Source of the DNA: Clostridium sp. 'deep sea'
GTDB taxonomy: Bacteria; Bacillota; UBA994; PWPR01
Reading direction: 5' to 3'
DNA: 64,000 bases
NCBI RefSeq assembly: GCF_014931565.1
Contig: NZ_CP063353.1
Location: 2,418,001 to 2,482,000, forward strand
The translations under genes were made by a program, and so were the position numbers. The notes under the pieces were generated by a model that was not told the origin of the DNA, ran no database searches, and was given only the letters and a program-made list of their open reading frames with translations. The first letter of the stretch is position 1. Each line of letters starts with the position of its first letter. Positions 1-7,809 of this stretch are shown here, one piece after another.

Positions 1-34
1 TATGGGAAAACCCAATCTTAGGATAACTGCTAAA

Positions 35-70
35 AGATTTAGCCTAATTTGGCTAAGTCTTTTTCTTTTA
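35..70 (+). terminator. Rho-independent terminator
   Basis: A 10-bp stem (AGATTTAGCC at 35-44, GGCTAAGTCT at 51-60, one G-U pair) with a 6-base loop is followed by a T-rich run at 61-69. It would end a transcript entering from the left of the window; that gene lies outside the window. Confidence 0.75.
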
Positions 71-170
71 TAAAACAACTATGATGCAACTTTAAACCTA
101 AATACAGTATATATTTTTAGACCTATCTATTATAATAAAACATAATAAAAATACTATAGGAATAAATAAA

Positions 171-890
171 ATGAAAAGTAGCAAAGTCAGTTTAAAAAAA
201 CGTGGTTATATTGAAGAATCTGAGATAATCAATTATCAGCATCTCAGTGAGCAAGAATTAATTACTATACTCAACTCTACACTTGCATATGAGAGAACTA
301 TTGCAGTACGTTTATTATCAAAAATAAGGAATATAAATGATTTAAAATTTGCTGAGTTGTTATTAAAAGCACTTTATAAGGAAAAAAGTTTATACAGCAA
401 ACTAGAGATATGTAACCTATTAAAACAAGGCAATATTAATGTTGCTAGATTAATGACCCGCTATTTAGGGTGCATTGGCAATAATCAGTACAAGCAATTA
501 CCAAAAAAAGTTTCAAAGAAAAAGAGTTATCCCTTACCACGAGACATTATTGCCCGCAGCTTGGCAAAAATGGATCCTTTAATTATTCCTGCTCTTATAG
601 AAGTTTTACATGGAGATGATATTAGCAAATTATCGGAGGCTATAGATGCTATAGGATTTATATTATTTTATAATCAAAACGAGCTTAGAGATGGCTATTA
701 TAATATACTAATTAGCACAATGCAAAAATACCATAACAACAATATTATTTATTGGAAATGTGTTACTTGTTTATCGGCTTTTAACACCTCTAAAAGTATA
801 AGTCTACTAAAAAGTATCCTTACTGGAGATACGCCAAAAATAATTAAACAAGAGGCAAATCGTTCTCTTTTAATACTTAAGCAATATTAA
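171..890 (+). CDS. HEAT-repeat-like hypothetical protein
   Basis: A 239-residue soluble protein with no signal peptide or membrane segment. From about residue 40 to the end it is a run of paired helices with the hydrophobic spacing of HEAT/armadillo repeats, for example the helices around 'ARSLAKMDPLIIPALIEVL' and 'SEAIDAIGFILF'. Such folds bind proteins or nucleic acids; no catalytic motif is visible and no partner can be named. The start is an ATG preceded by a weak AGGA about 10 bases upstream. It is monocistronic and points towards oriC, against the main direction of this arm. A second HEAT-type protein, a lipoprotein, lies at 52839-54200, but I see no close similarity between them. Confidence 0.7.
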   Translation: MKSSKVSLKKRGYIEESEIINYQHLSEQELITILNSTLAYERTIAVRLLSKIRNINDLKFAELLLKALYKEKSLYSKLEICNLLKQGNINVARLMTRYLGCIGNNQYKQLPKKVSKKKSYPLPRDIIARSLAKMDPLIIPALIEVLHGDDISKLSEAIDAIGFILFYNQNELRDGYYNILISTMQKYHNNNIIYWKCVTCLSAFNTSKSISLLKSILTGDTPKIIKQEANRSLLILKQY

Positions 891-1450
891 AGAAAATTCT
901 TTTAAATCATTTAATTAATATTAGTTAACACTTAAATGTTAAAGATTATTATTCAATTATCAAAATATCTGATAAAATCAATAAGCTAGTAATTTTCATT
1001 GCTTTTACAAAACATTTTTGTAAATGATTAATGAATTTAATGAAAATACAGTTATAAAACTAATCCTTAACGCCTCAGCATCTTTTTATAGTTAATTCAT
1101 TTTTATAAATATTATTGTTAAGTCTCATTCTTAACCCACCAATTATGTTAAATCCCGATACCTCTTTGTGCCCTTTGTGCACTTAGTGTTTAAAATTTAT
1201 TTTAACTAATTGGAGAGTATGTTTTTTAAAGCTTAATGTAACAACAATATTTGAGGATTAAAAATCAAGCTTCAGGTAAATATTTAATGTTTTTAGAAAC
1301 CACCAAGTGCACAAAGAGAAAAGAAGGTGTGGCAGGTTTATGATAATCCTTACGCCTCAGCACCTTCATCTGTAGTCTTTTATGTTTATATTAGTTTAAT
1401 TAGGTCTTGTCTTTGTAGAGTTAGTGCGACAGCCCCTTTTTTGCTCATAT
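891..1450. repeat. Intergenic region with direct and inverted repeat units
   Basis: No gene is seen in these 560 bases. A roughly 20-base direct repeat (core CGCCTCAGCA) occurs at 1061-1080 and 1344-1361 with one base of length difference. Between the copies lies an inverted pair: the CTTTGTGCACTTAGTG type at 1173-1188 and its complement CCAAGTGCACAAAG at 1303-1316. This looks like a small palindromic intergenic element of about 300 bases rather than coding DNA. Other copies would have to be sought elsewhere in the genome. Confidence 0.5.
1312..1367 (-). terminator. Probable terminator of the pcp operon
   Basis: Read on the minus strand, GAAGGTG (1367-1361) pairs with CACCTTC (1329-1323), followed by TTTTCTCTTT. 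The loop is long (31 bases) and the hairpin lies inside the repeat element, so the terminator role is inferred from position about 85 bases past pcp. Confidence 0.45.
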
Positions 1451-2059
1451 TTATTTTGTTATTACCTCTAACATTTGCTCTAGAGCTTTAACCACTAAAC
1501 CTAAATCCATACTTGGGAATTTCGCAGGGCGTGCTTTCACCGCAATCTGCTCGGGAATATATGGTATATGAATAAAAACAGATTTTAAATCTACATTGTT
1601 TTTTTCTGCATAATGTCTAACTGAGTAAAAAATATAGTTACATAAATATAAACCAGCTGTATTAGAAATATAACAAGGAATACCAGCTTCGCACACAGCT
1701 TTGCTCATTTCTGAAATCGGTAAGGTACTTAAATATGCATCTGCTCCATCTTCTTTTACCACTGCTTCGTTTTTTTCTACATCTTTATTATCTTTACCAT
1801 TAGCTCTATTTACAGCAACTCTTTCTATAGCAATAGCATTTCTACCACCTGCTTGCCCTACGCATATCATTACGTCTGGTTGATGTTTATTTATTGCCTT
1901 TAAATAGGCTTCATCAATTTCATTCCAAACAACTGGCATTTCCTCTACAGCTATTTCAGCACCGTTTACTATTCTTCCTTTAAACTGTTTAACAGCCTCC
2001 CAAGAAGGATTAATTGATTCTCCACCAAATGGTTCATATCCTGTTAGTAAAATCTTCAT
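1451..2059 (-). CDS. pcp: Pyroglutamyl-peptidase I (pyrrolidone-carboxylate peptidase)
   Basis: Cytoplasmic cysteine peptidase of family C15 that removes N-terminal pyroglutamate from peptides. The 202-residue length is usual for the family. The N-terminal 'TGYEPFGG' motif is present, and the catalytic triad can be placed at Glu79 ('AIERVAVN'), Cys140 ('GLYLCNYIFY') and His164 ('FIHIPYIPEQ'). The ATG is preceded by AAGGAGC at good spacing. It lies 12 bases downstream of an M20 amidohydrolase on the same strand, so the two are probably co-transcribed as a peptide/amino-acid-derivative salvage pair. Confidence 0.95.
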   Translation of the reverse strand: MKILLTGYEPFGGESINPSWEAVKQFKGRIVNGAEIAVEEMPVVWNEIDEAYLKAINKHQPDVMICVGQAGGRNAIAIERVAVNRANGKDNKDVEKNEAVVKEDGADAYLSTLPISEMSKAVCEAGIPCYISNTAGLYLCNYIFYSVRHYAEKNNVDLKSVFIHIPYIPEQIAVKARPAKFPSMDLGLVVKALEQMLEVITK

Positions 2060-2071
2060 TTTTGTGCTCCT

Positions 2072-3301
2072 TTATTGCTCAATTAATTTTTTTACTACAA
2101 AGTATAAAAGATTGGCTGCTTCTTTTATGTCATCGGGGTAAGAGTATTCCTGTGGGCAGTGGCTCAAGCCAGCTACACTTTTAACAAACAGCATTACTAC
2201 ATCTGTTAGCTTAGTCATGTTCATAGCGTCATGGGCAGCTCCACTAATCATTGTTAGAGCTTCAATACCATGCTCACAAGCTGTTATTTCGCAAATATCA
2301 ACTAATTGCTCGCTTAATAAAACAGGTGCTACAGCAGATAGTTCTGTTATCTCATAGTCTAAATCTCTCTTTTCTGCAACCCTCGCTATTTCTTGCTTAA
2401 TCTCCATAACAGCCCATTCTCTATTTGTAAGATTAATATCTCTTACATCAAAGCTCATTACAACTTTTCCGGGTATAACATTGGTAGCGCCAGGGCTCAC
2501 TTCTAATTTACCCACAGTAGCTACAGTTGTTTCACCAGCGCGCTTAGCAATAGACTCGGTAGTTAAAGCTACCTCACAGGCAGCTAATAATGCATCTTTT
2601 CTCATTGTCATAGGGGTCGCTCCAGCATGGTCAGCTTTACCTGTAAACTCAGCCAAAAAATGTACTGGACCAGCAATACCTTTAACTATTCCTACGCCTA
2701 AGTTAGATTCTTCAAGCACATGGGCTTGCTCAATATGAACCTCAATATAGGCCTTAAATTCAGAACTACTTCTATGAGCATTGGCTAATTTACTTGGATC
2801 AAGACCAAAATCTTGTAAGGCTTGAAAGGCAGATATTCCATTTTCATCTACTCGAAACAAAGCATCTTCTTCTAAAATACCTGTCATTACCTTGCTACCA
2901 AATAAACCACCACCAAATCTAGCCCCTTCTTCATCGCTAAATACAATTATCTCAAGAGGGTTAACTGGTTTAATGTTTTGCTCTTTAAGTTTTTTTGCTA
3001 TTGCAATAGCTGTAGTTACACCTAACGGCCCATCATAAATACCCCCGTTGGGTACAGAGTCAATATGAGATCCTAAAGCAACAGCTGGTTTATTATAATC
3101 ACCTAATCTACCAATTATATTGCCTGCTTCATCAACCCTTACTGACATATCACATTCTTTCATCCACTTTATTACCAACTCACGTGCCTTCATATCGTTT
3201 TGCGTAAACGAGTATCTTGTAACACCCCCCTCTGGGGTTCTACCAAATTTAGCTAATTCTTGTAACATCTCACCAATGGTATTATAGTCAATAAGTTGCA
3301 C
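2072..3301 (-). CDS. N-carbamoyl-L-amino-acid hydrolase / allantoate amidohydrolase family (M20)
   Basis: Zinc-dependent amidohydrolase of the hydantoinase/carbamoylase family, which splits N-carbamoyl amino acids, ureidopropionate or allantoate; the substrate cannot be told from sequence. Metal-site motifs appear in order: 'GSHIDSVPNGG', 'YDGPLGV', 'FSDEEGARFGG', 'VHIEQ' and, near the C terminus, 'LSHCPQEY'. The dimerisation-lid motif 'DHAGATPM' is present. Start choice: the longest frame begins at an ATG at 3316 with no ribosome site before it, but that ATG overlaps GGAGGG, which sits 7 bases before a GTG at 3301. I take the GTG as the start (409 residues). It is first in a two-gene unit with pcp. 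Confidence 0.88.
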   Translation of the reverse strand: MQLIDYNTIGEMLQELAKFGRTPEGGVTRYSFTQNDMKARELVIKWMKECDMSVRVDEAGNIIGRLGDYNKPAVALGSHIDSVPNGGIYDGPLGVTTAIAIAKKLKEQNIKPVNPLEIIVFSDEEGARFGGGLFGSKVMTGILEEDALFRVDENGISAFQALQDFGLDPSKLANAHRSSSEFKAYIEVHIEQAHVLEESNLGVGIVKGIAGPVHFLAEFTGKADHAGATPMTMRKDALLAACEVALTTESIAKRAGETTVATVGKLEVSPGATNVIPGKVVMSFDVRDINLTNREWAVMEIKQEIARVAEKRDLDYEITELSAVAPVLLSEQLVDICEITACEHGIEALTMISGAAHDAMNMTKLTDVVMLFVKSVAGLSHCPQEYSYPDDIKEAANLLYFVVKKLIEQ

Positions 3302-3424
3302 CAGATTTCCCTCCATTTTTAATATTATAATCTTATTATATACTAAAAATAGTCTTTCAATATTGTTGCTAATGTAATCTTATTTAATATTTTTTTATAT
3401 CTATAAACATTTTAATCTTAGAAT

Positions 3425-3474
3425 TATTAAAAAATAAAACAGCTATTACACTGAATTTTACAAATGCAATAGCT
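3425..3474 (-). terminator. Terminator of the methyltransferase/CvpA unit
   Basis: AGCTATT (3441-3447) pairs with AATAGCT (3468-3474); on the minus strand the stem is followed by GTTTTATTTTTT. The rest of 3317-3595 is AT-rich and shows no gene. Confidence 0.55.
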
Positions 3475-3595
3475 TTTATATAAATGTATTTTTTATGGTA
3501 ATTTCCTGGGCAATAATTTTTCTAAAGATTAAATAATAATATAGACAAAATACTTGTACAAATTATAAACTACTTCAAGTCGTTTATTTTAATTA

Positions 3596-4246
3596 TTACC
3601 TATTTTTTCTTTTTCTCTTTTTACTTTTTTCTAAGCGTTTTAAGTGCTTTTGTTTGATCTTTTTCTCTTTTTTAGGTGGTCGTTTTTGTGATCTTTTTTC
3701 TGCTATTAGTATATAATATCCATCTGTTTCTGCTATTACTTTAACTCCACCAAAAACTGCGGCTAACTTATTTTTGTACCATAATAACCTCTTTACCACC
3801 ATTACCATTTTGCCACCTATAACTAACGATTTATGGCCATTTTCAATAAAACCTTTGGCTATTTTAAAATCTGTATGATAAGGAGGATTAGAGAGTATTA
3901 ATGTAAAATCATTATCTTTAATGTTACTGAAGCCATCAGATACTATAATATTTTTAATATCTACGTCATTTATTTCTATGTTTTGTTTACTATATAATAC
4001 TGCATTTTCATCAATATCACACATAGTAATATTATTAACACCAAACTCTTTAACTAAATATATTCCAACAAAGCCGTAACCACAACCCAAATCTAAAACC
4101 TTATCTTCCGAGCTAACAGTTATGTTTTGTAACATTGCCAAGGTACCTTTATCAATATTCCTTGGCGAAAACAGACTCTGTTTACTTACAAAGTTTAGAG
4201 TATCACCATTACTTAATTTATATTTTACATAATCGTTATTTTTCAT
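3596..4246 (-). CDS. Class I SAM-dependent methyltransferase, RsmC-like
   Basis: The SAM-binding motif 'DLGCGYGFVGIYL' (about residues 52-64) and the catalytic 'SNPPYHTD' motif of N-directed methyltransferases place this 216-residue protein in the MTS/RsmC-like group, whose best-known members methylate guanine in 16S rRNA. The N-terminal pseudo-domain of proteobacterial RsmC is missing, as usual in Firmicutes homologues. The last 35 residues are an extremely Lys/Arg-rich tail that would suit RNA or ribosome binding. Its ATG overlaps the TGA stop of the CvpA-like gene upstream (ATGA), implying translational coupling. The exact target is not determined. Confidence 0.8.
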   Translation of the reverse strand: MKNNDYVKYKLSNGDTLNFVSKQSLFSPRNIDKGTLAMLQNITVSSEDKVLDLGCGYGFVGIYLVKEFGVNNITMCDIDENAVLYSKQNIEINDVDIKNIIVSDGFSNIKDNDFTLILSNPPYHTDFKIAKGFIENGHKSLVIGGKMVMVVKRLLWYKNKLAAVFGGVKVIAETDGYYILIAEKRSQKRPPKKEKKIKQKHLKRLEKSKKRKRKNR

Positions 4247-4902
4247 ATTATTAAATTAGCTATCCTTAATAGTATTGCACTTAAGACTGAGTTATGAACA
4301 AGATCGGCAACTTTAGTACTATATGACATAACGATAGGAATAATAAATGTAATAATTGCTATTGATAAAGCCACTCCCATAGCTGAGCCTAAAATAAAAC
4401 CTAAAAGACGATCAGCAAAGCTCATAGTTTGAGATGTTTTTAAGGCTGCGGAAACTAAACTGCCTATTAAGCCAACTGCTATTTTAATTGCTAAAAACAC
4501 CAATATATATCCTAAACATGTACAGACTATATTAATTAATAATGTTGTTACACCATTACTGGCATTTGTAGTTACTGCTTGGCTATCAAACAAGGCTTTA
4601 TATATTGGATTATTTACAATAACTGAACCAATTTTGGGGTCATTAAGCACAGTAGAAGTAGCTTCAGGATCCATGCCATTAACCCCTATACTTGCTAAGT
4701 TTGAGTTGATTGTATTTTGTAATGAATTTATCATTCCGGTATTTTTAAACCAAGTTCCTACTGTTTCACCCCAAATTCTTGCCCCATAAAAAGCAGCAAC
4801 ATATCCACCTAAACCAATAACACTAGCTAAAAATCCCTTTAAGAAACCCCACAGTGCTAATATAGCTATTAAGCCAATAAATATATAATCTAAATTGTTC
4901 AA
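4243..4902 (-). CDS. CvpA family membrane protein
   Basis: A 219-residue integral membrane protein with an N-terminal helix and 'GFLKGFLASVIGLGG', typical of the CvpA/colicin V production family, then further hydrophobic segments around residues 120-145 and 160-190. The 'DRLLGFILGSAMGV' stretch is the second conserved family motif. The start is a TTG (4902) with GGGGG about 10 bases upstream; no ATG offers a better site. The biochemical role of the family is not settled, though it is linked to envelope stress and biofilm traits. It is coupled to the methyltransferase behind it. Confidence 0.8.
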   Translation of the reverse strand: MNNLDYIFIGLIAILALWGFLKGFLASVIGLGGYVAAFYGARIWGETVGTWFKNTGMINSLQNTINSNLASIGVNGMDPEATSTVLNDPKIGSVIVNNPIYKALFDSQAVTTNASNGVTTLLINIVCTCLGYILVFLAIKIAVGLIGSLVSAALKTSQTMSFADRLLGFILGSAMGVALSIAIITFIIPIVMSYSTKVADLVHNSVLSAILLRIANLII

Positions 4903-5240
4903 TGCTTAACCGCCCCCTTTAAGTAGAAGATAAATTTTTAAAGAATATTTATAGTAAAAAGTAACTATCTTGTTGTCAAGCTTGTTTATATTATACATTA
5001 TGAAACTTTTTTCTACTACTCTTAAGTTAATATATTTATTGATAATTAAGTTACTACCCAAAATTAATAAAAAGTTTCAATTGACATGCCTATATATTTA
5101 TAATATCTTAATATACGCAGACAAAAAATTAATGTTTTGTAACAATTTAATATTATGGTATCCGTGTCATATATTATTGTGTTTTAGTATATCTTAAAAG
5201 AGTAAACTTATTTATTTAATAAGTTAATGGGGGATTATTT
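4903..5240. other. Intergenic region between divergent cvpA-like gene and mntP
   Basis: About 340 AT-rich bases that must carry promoters for both directions. A 75-codon open frame (4970-5197) has no ribosome site and a low-complexity Leu/Ile composition, so I do not call it. I looked for the yybP-ykoY manganese riboswitch expected before some manganese exporters and could not recognise its conserved core. Confidence 0.5.
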
Positions 5241-5801
5241 GTGGGAATTTATTCAACTATGATGTTAGCAGTTGGTTTATCTATGGATGCTATGGCGGTA
5301 TCTATTACCTGTGGCATCAGCAACCCAGCAGAAAGATTAAAAAATGCCATTAGAGCCAGTATAGCTTTTGGTTTATTTCAAGCCCTTATGACGGCTATTG
5401 GCTGGTTTGTTGGCTCTACTTTTAGTGCCTATATTGAGGCTGTAGATCATTATATTGCTTTAATACTCTTATCTTTTATTGGTATTAATATGATAAAAGA
5501 GGGCATAAAAGGTGATAAAGAACCATTATCATTAACAAGTAATTGGTTGCTATTTACTCTAGCTATTGCTACAAGTATTGATGCTCTTGCCGCTGGAATT
5601 AGCTTATCTTCTTTAGGAATATCAATTATTATGCCAGCACTATTAATAGGATTATTTACTTTTAGCCTTTCTTTTATAGGAGTTTTTTTAGGATGTAAAC
5701 TAAGTAAAATATCTAATTTAAGTGGATTTGTTGATATTTTAGGTGGTTTAATTTTGGTTTCACTAGGACTAAAGATCTTTGTTGAACACGTATTTTTATA
5801 A
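5241..5801 (+). CDS. mntP: Manganese efflux pump MntP
   Basis: A 186-residue, six-helix membrane protein of the MntP (formerly DUF204/YebN) family, which exports Mn(II). It has the two internally repeated signature segments with acidic residues in the membrane: 'GLSMDAMAVSITCG' in helix 1 and 'ATSIDALAAGISLSS' in the second half. Translation starts at a GTG with GGGGGA about 8 bases upstream. It stands before plsY with a 106-base gap, so it may have its own promoter. Confidence 0.9.
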   Translation: MGIYSTMMLAVGLSMDAMAVSITCGISNPAERLKNAIRASIAFGLFQALMTAIGWFVGSTFSAYIEAVDHYIALILLSFIGINMIKEGIKGDKEPLSLTSNWLLFTLAIATSIDALAAGISLSSLGISIIMPALLIGLFTFSLSFIGVFLGCKLSKISNLSGFVDILGGLILVSLGLKIFVEHVFL

Positions 5802-5907
5802 TATTTGCAGTCTTCTAATAATTTAGTGAATTTATATTATTGTAATTTACTTATACATTATTAGCGTTTATAATTTAACTATGTAAAATACAGAGGGAGG
5901 ACTGCTA

Positions 5908-6510
5908 ATGCTTAACATTTTTTTATCCACACTAATTGGTTATATATTTGGCTGTTTTCAAAGCTCCTATATATTGGGCAAGTTATTTAAAAATATAGAC
6001 ATTAGAGAACATGGTGTTAATAATGCAGGGGCATCTAACACAGTTATAGTATTAGGATGGAAGTTTGGAGCTATAGTAGGACTACTTGATATCCTTAAAG
6101 GATTTTTGGCTGTTTTTATTGCTAAATTATTATGGCCAGACTTAACTATTGTCTGGTTTGCTGCTGGTGCAGGTGCATTTATAGGGCACTGTTATCCTTT
6201 CTTTATGAACTTTAGGGGTGGTAAAGGAACCGCTACTTTTATTGGAATGACATTCGGAATAAGCCCCTTTATTGGCCTAATTTGTTTATTATCAATTGTT
6301 ATAACAGCACTTATCTCTGATTATATTTTTATTGGAACACTTGCTATTCTTCCTATGTTTTGCTTTTTAATAATATTTTATGACTATTCAATTTTTGCTA
6401 TATCTATTACTATATTAATGATTTCTATTAGCATGTATAGGCATAGATTAAATTTCGTAAGACTATACAGGGGTCAAGAATCTCATATTAGTAGTTTTCT
6501 AAAAAAATAA
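5908..6510 (+). CDS. plsY: Acyl-phosphate:glycerol-3-phosphate acyltransferase PlsY-like
   Basis: Membrane enzyme that moves an acyl chain from acyl-phosphate to glycerol 3-phosphate, the first step of phospholipid synthesis in Gram-positive bacteria. The 200 residues carry five to seven hydrophobic helices and the three PlsY loops: 'GCFQSSYILGK', 'HGVNNAGASNT' and 'GHCYPFFMNFRGGKGTAT'. The second loop departs from the usual GSGNxGATN (GV-NNAGASN), so this may be a specialised paralogue. A strong GAGGGAGG site precedes the ATG. It converges on the 3D-domain gene and shares a terminator hairpin with it. Confidence 0.85.
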   Translation: MLNIFLSTLIGYIFGCFQSSYILGKLFKNIDIREHGVNNAGASNTVIVLGWKFGAIVGLLDILKGFLAVFIAKLLWPDLTIVWFAAGAGAFIGHCYPFFMNFRGGKGTATFIGMTFGISPFIGLICLLSIVITALISDYIFIGTLAILPMFCFLIIFYDYSIFAISITILMISISMYRHRLNFVRLYRGQESHISSFLKK

Positions 6511-6565
6511 AAACTATAATAGCTTAAAAACAAAGATTTTAGTACTGTTTTTAGGCTATTTTTCT
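6511..6565. terminator. Bidirectional terminator between plsY and the 3D-domain gene
   Basis: A 15-bp stem (6518-6532 with 6546-6560, one G-U) is flanked by A-rich sequence on the left and TTTCTTC on the right, so it can serve both converging genes. The right arm covers the stop codon region of the minus-strand gene at 6556. Confidence 0.75.
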
Positions 6566-7452
6566 TCAATAACAAAGGCTCTCATTTGCCTTACTCCAAA
6601 TATGTACATTTCATCGGTATCTTCCATATAAACATCTATTCTATTTCCTTTAATAGCTCCACCTGTATCTGTTGCAGTATATATTCCTGTATATTGATTG
6701 CCAACTTTATCTTGTCCCTCTATATATACCTTACTATGCATTGCAATAATCTTAGGATCAACAGCAATATGACCAATTTTTACAGGCAGGCCACTGGCAG
6801 TAATACCAAAGTCTGGATGACTGGGTGTTTTTCCTGTACATTCATAATACTTTGTGTAAGCCGTTGCTTTAACATTTAAACAATTTAATACTTTATATTC
6901 TTTATTATTAATAGTTATAGTAGTGTCAGTTCCAAAATTTATCACCCTATTTATAGGCTTTTTTATTTCTGTTACAAAAAAAACTTGCTCTTTAATTGGT
7001 TTATTATTGAGTTTTGTTACCATTACTTTTCTCTCTATTATGCCTTCTTCTCCACCAACAACTTCTTTTTTTTCTCCTATATAGAGGCTATCATCAGGAA
7101 TTCTCTTTTCTTGATATGGTGTATTAATTTTCTCAATATATGTATGTTTAGTTATTCGCAGTATAGTAATACTTTTAACCGTATTAAGGCTTTGCTTTAT
7201 ACTGGGTAAAATAATATCCTCATCGTTAAGACTAATCTGCTGTTCTCTTAATAAATCACCCACTGTTAATGCTGTTGTAAGAATATTAGATACCTTGTCA
7301 CCATCATTTATTACTATACTTCTTGGTTGCATAGTACTCAGTAAATTATTAATGGAGCTTGCCATAATAGGGCTATTAATATTTTGTTTAAGGCCAATAA
7401 ATATTATTATAATAATAAATAATAACAAAAAAAGCACTTTATAAAATCTCAT
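6556..7452 (-). CDS. YabE/Rpf-like cell-wall protein: DUF348, G5 and 3D domains
   Basis: Probable exported or membrane-anchored peptidoglycan-acting protein (298 residues). The order is: an N-terminal hydrophobic anchor (residues 5-22), a ubiquitin-like DUF348 domain ('TVGDLLREQQISLNDEDII'), a G5 domain (about 125-190) and a C-terminal 3D domain from about 195 to 295. The 3D domain carries its Asp signature in 'ATAYT', 'GHIAVDPKIIAM', 'YTATDTGG' and 'NRIDVYMED'. 3D domains share the double-psi barrel of lytic transglycosylase MltA, so peptidoglycan cleavage is likely. Bacillus yabE also lies in the origin region. The ATG has GGAGAG upstream. Confidence 0.88.
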   Translation of the reverse strand: MRFYKVLFLLLFIIIIIFIGLKQNINSPIMASSINNLLSTMQPRSIVINDGDKVSNILTTALTVGDLLREQQISLNDEDIILPSIKQSLNTVKSITILRITKHTYIEKINTPYQEKRIPDDSLYIGEKKEVVGGEEGIIERKVMVTKLNNKPIKEQVFFVTEIKKPINRVINFGTDTTITINNKEYKVLNCLNVKATAYTKYYECTGKTPSHPDFGITASGLPVKIGHIAVDPKIIAMHSKVYIEGQDKVGNQYTGIYTATDTGGAIKGNRIDVYMEDTDEMYIFGVRQMRAFVIEEK

Positions 7453-7809
7453 ATTCTCTCCTTATAACTCAAAAATTATAGTATGTATATTAGTTTATCG
7501 GTGATTTTTGCTTTTGTTTAACTACACAATACTTTATTTACATTAATATCACCTTTTAAATATTACACCTAAGAACAATATCATAATCTTAAAAAATAAG
7601 CTACTTTTTTTGATGTTATGATAGTTTTGTAAAAATATTATCAGCTACTTTAGTTTTAGTTTTTCACAATGTTCACTTTTGGATATTATCCTGTACTTGT
7701 GTATATTTTTATTAATGCAAGTATAATAACATAATAAAACACCCCATTCCCTAGACTTTACGTCTTGTAATTGGGGTGCGTTCATTAGGGGATAGTCCCT
7801 TTTTATACA
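7453..7809 (-). terminator. Intergenic region with ileS terminator
   Basis: No gene is seen. On the minus strand, CACCCCA (7778-7772) pairs with TGGGGTG (7746-7740), with an inner AGAC/GTCT helix, and is followed by TTTTATTAT: a good terminator for ileS. A small AGGG/CCCT hairpin next to a T-run (7787-7805) points the other way and is probably incidental. Confidence 0.75.

Noticed and set aside
3501-3514. ATTTCCTGGGCAAT as a second Noc site
   Set aside because: Two mismatches to the consensus and not palindromic; too weak to list.
4970-5197. 75-codon open frame on the plus strand upstream of mntP
   Set aside because: No ribosome site, low-complexity Leu/Ile/Lys composition, and it occupies a promoter region between divergent genes.
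4903-5240. yybP-ykoY manganese riboswitch before mntP
   Set aside because: The conserved core of that riboswitch could not be found in the spacer.
6586-7209. Open frames of 97 and 74 codons opposite the 3D-domain gene
   Set aside because: Shadows of a well-supported gene on the other strand with no motif of their own.
7787-7805. Plus-strand terminator AGGG/CCCT with T-run
   Set aside because: Only a 4-bp stem and no plus-strand gene upstream.
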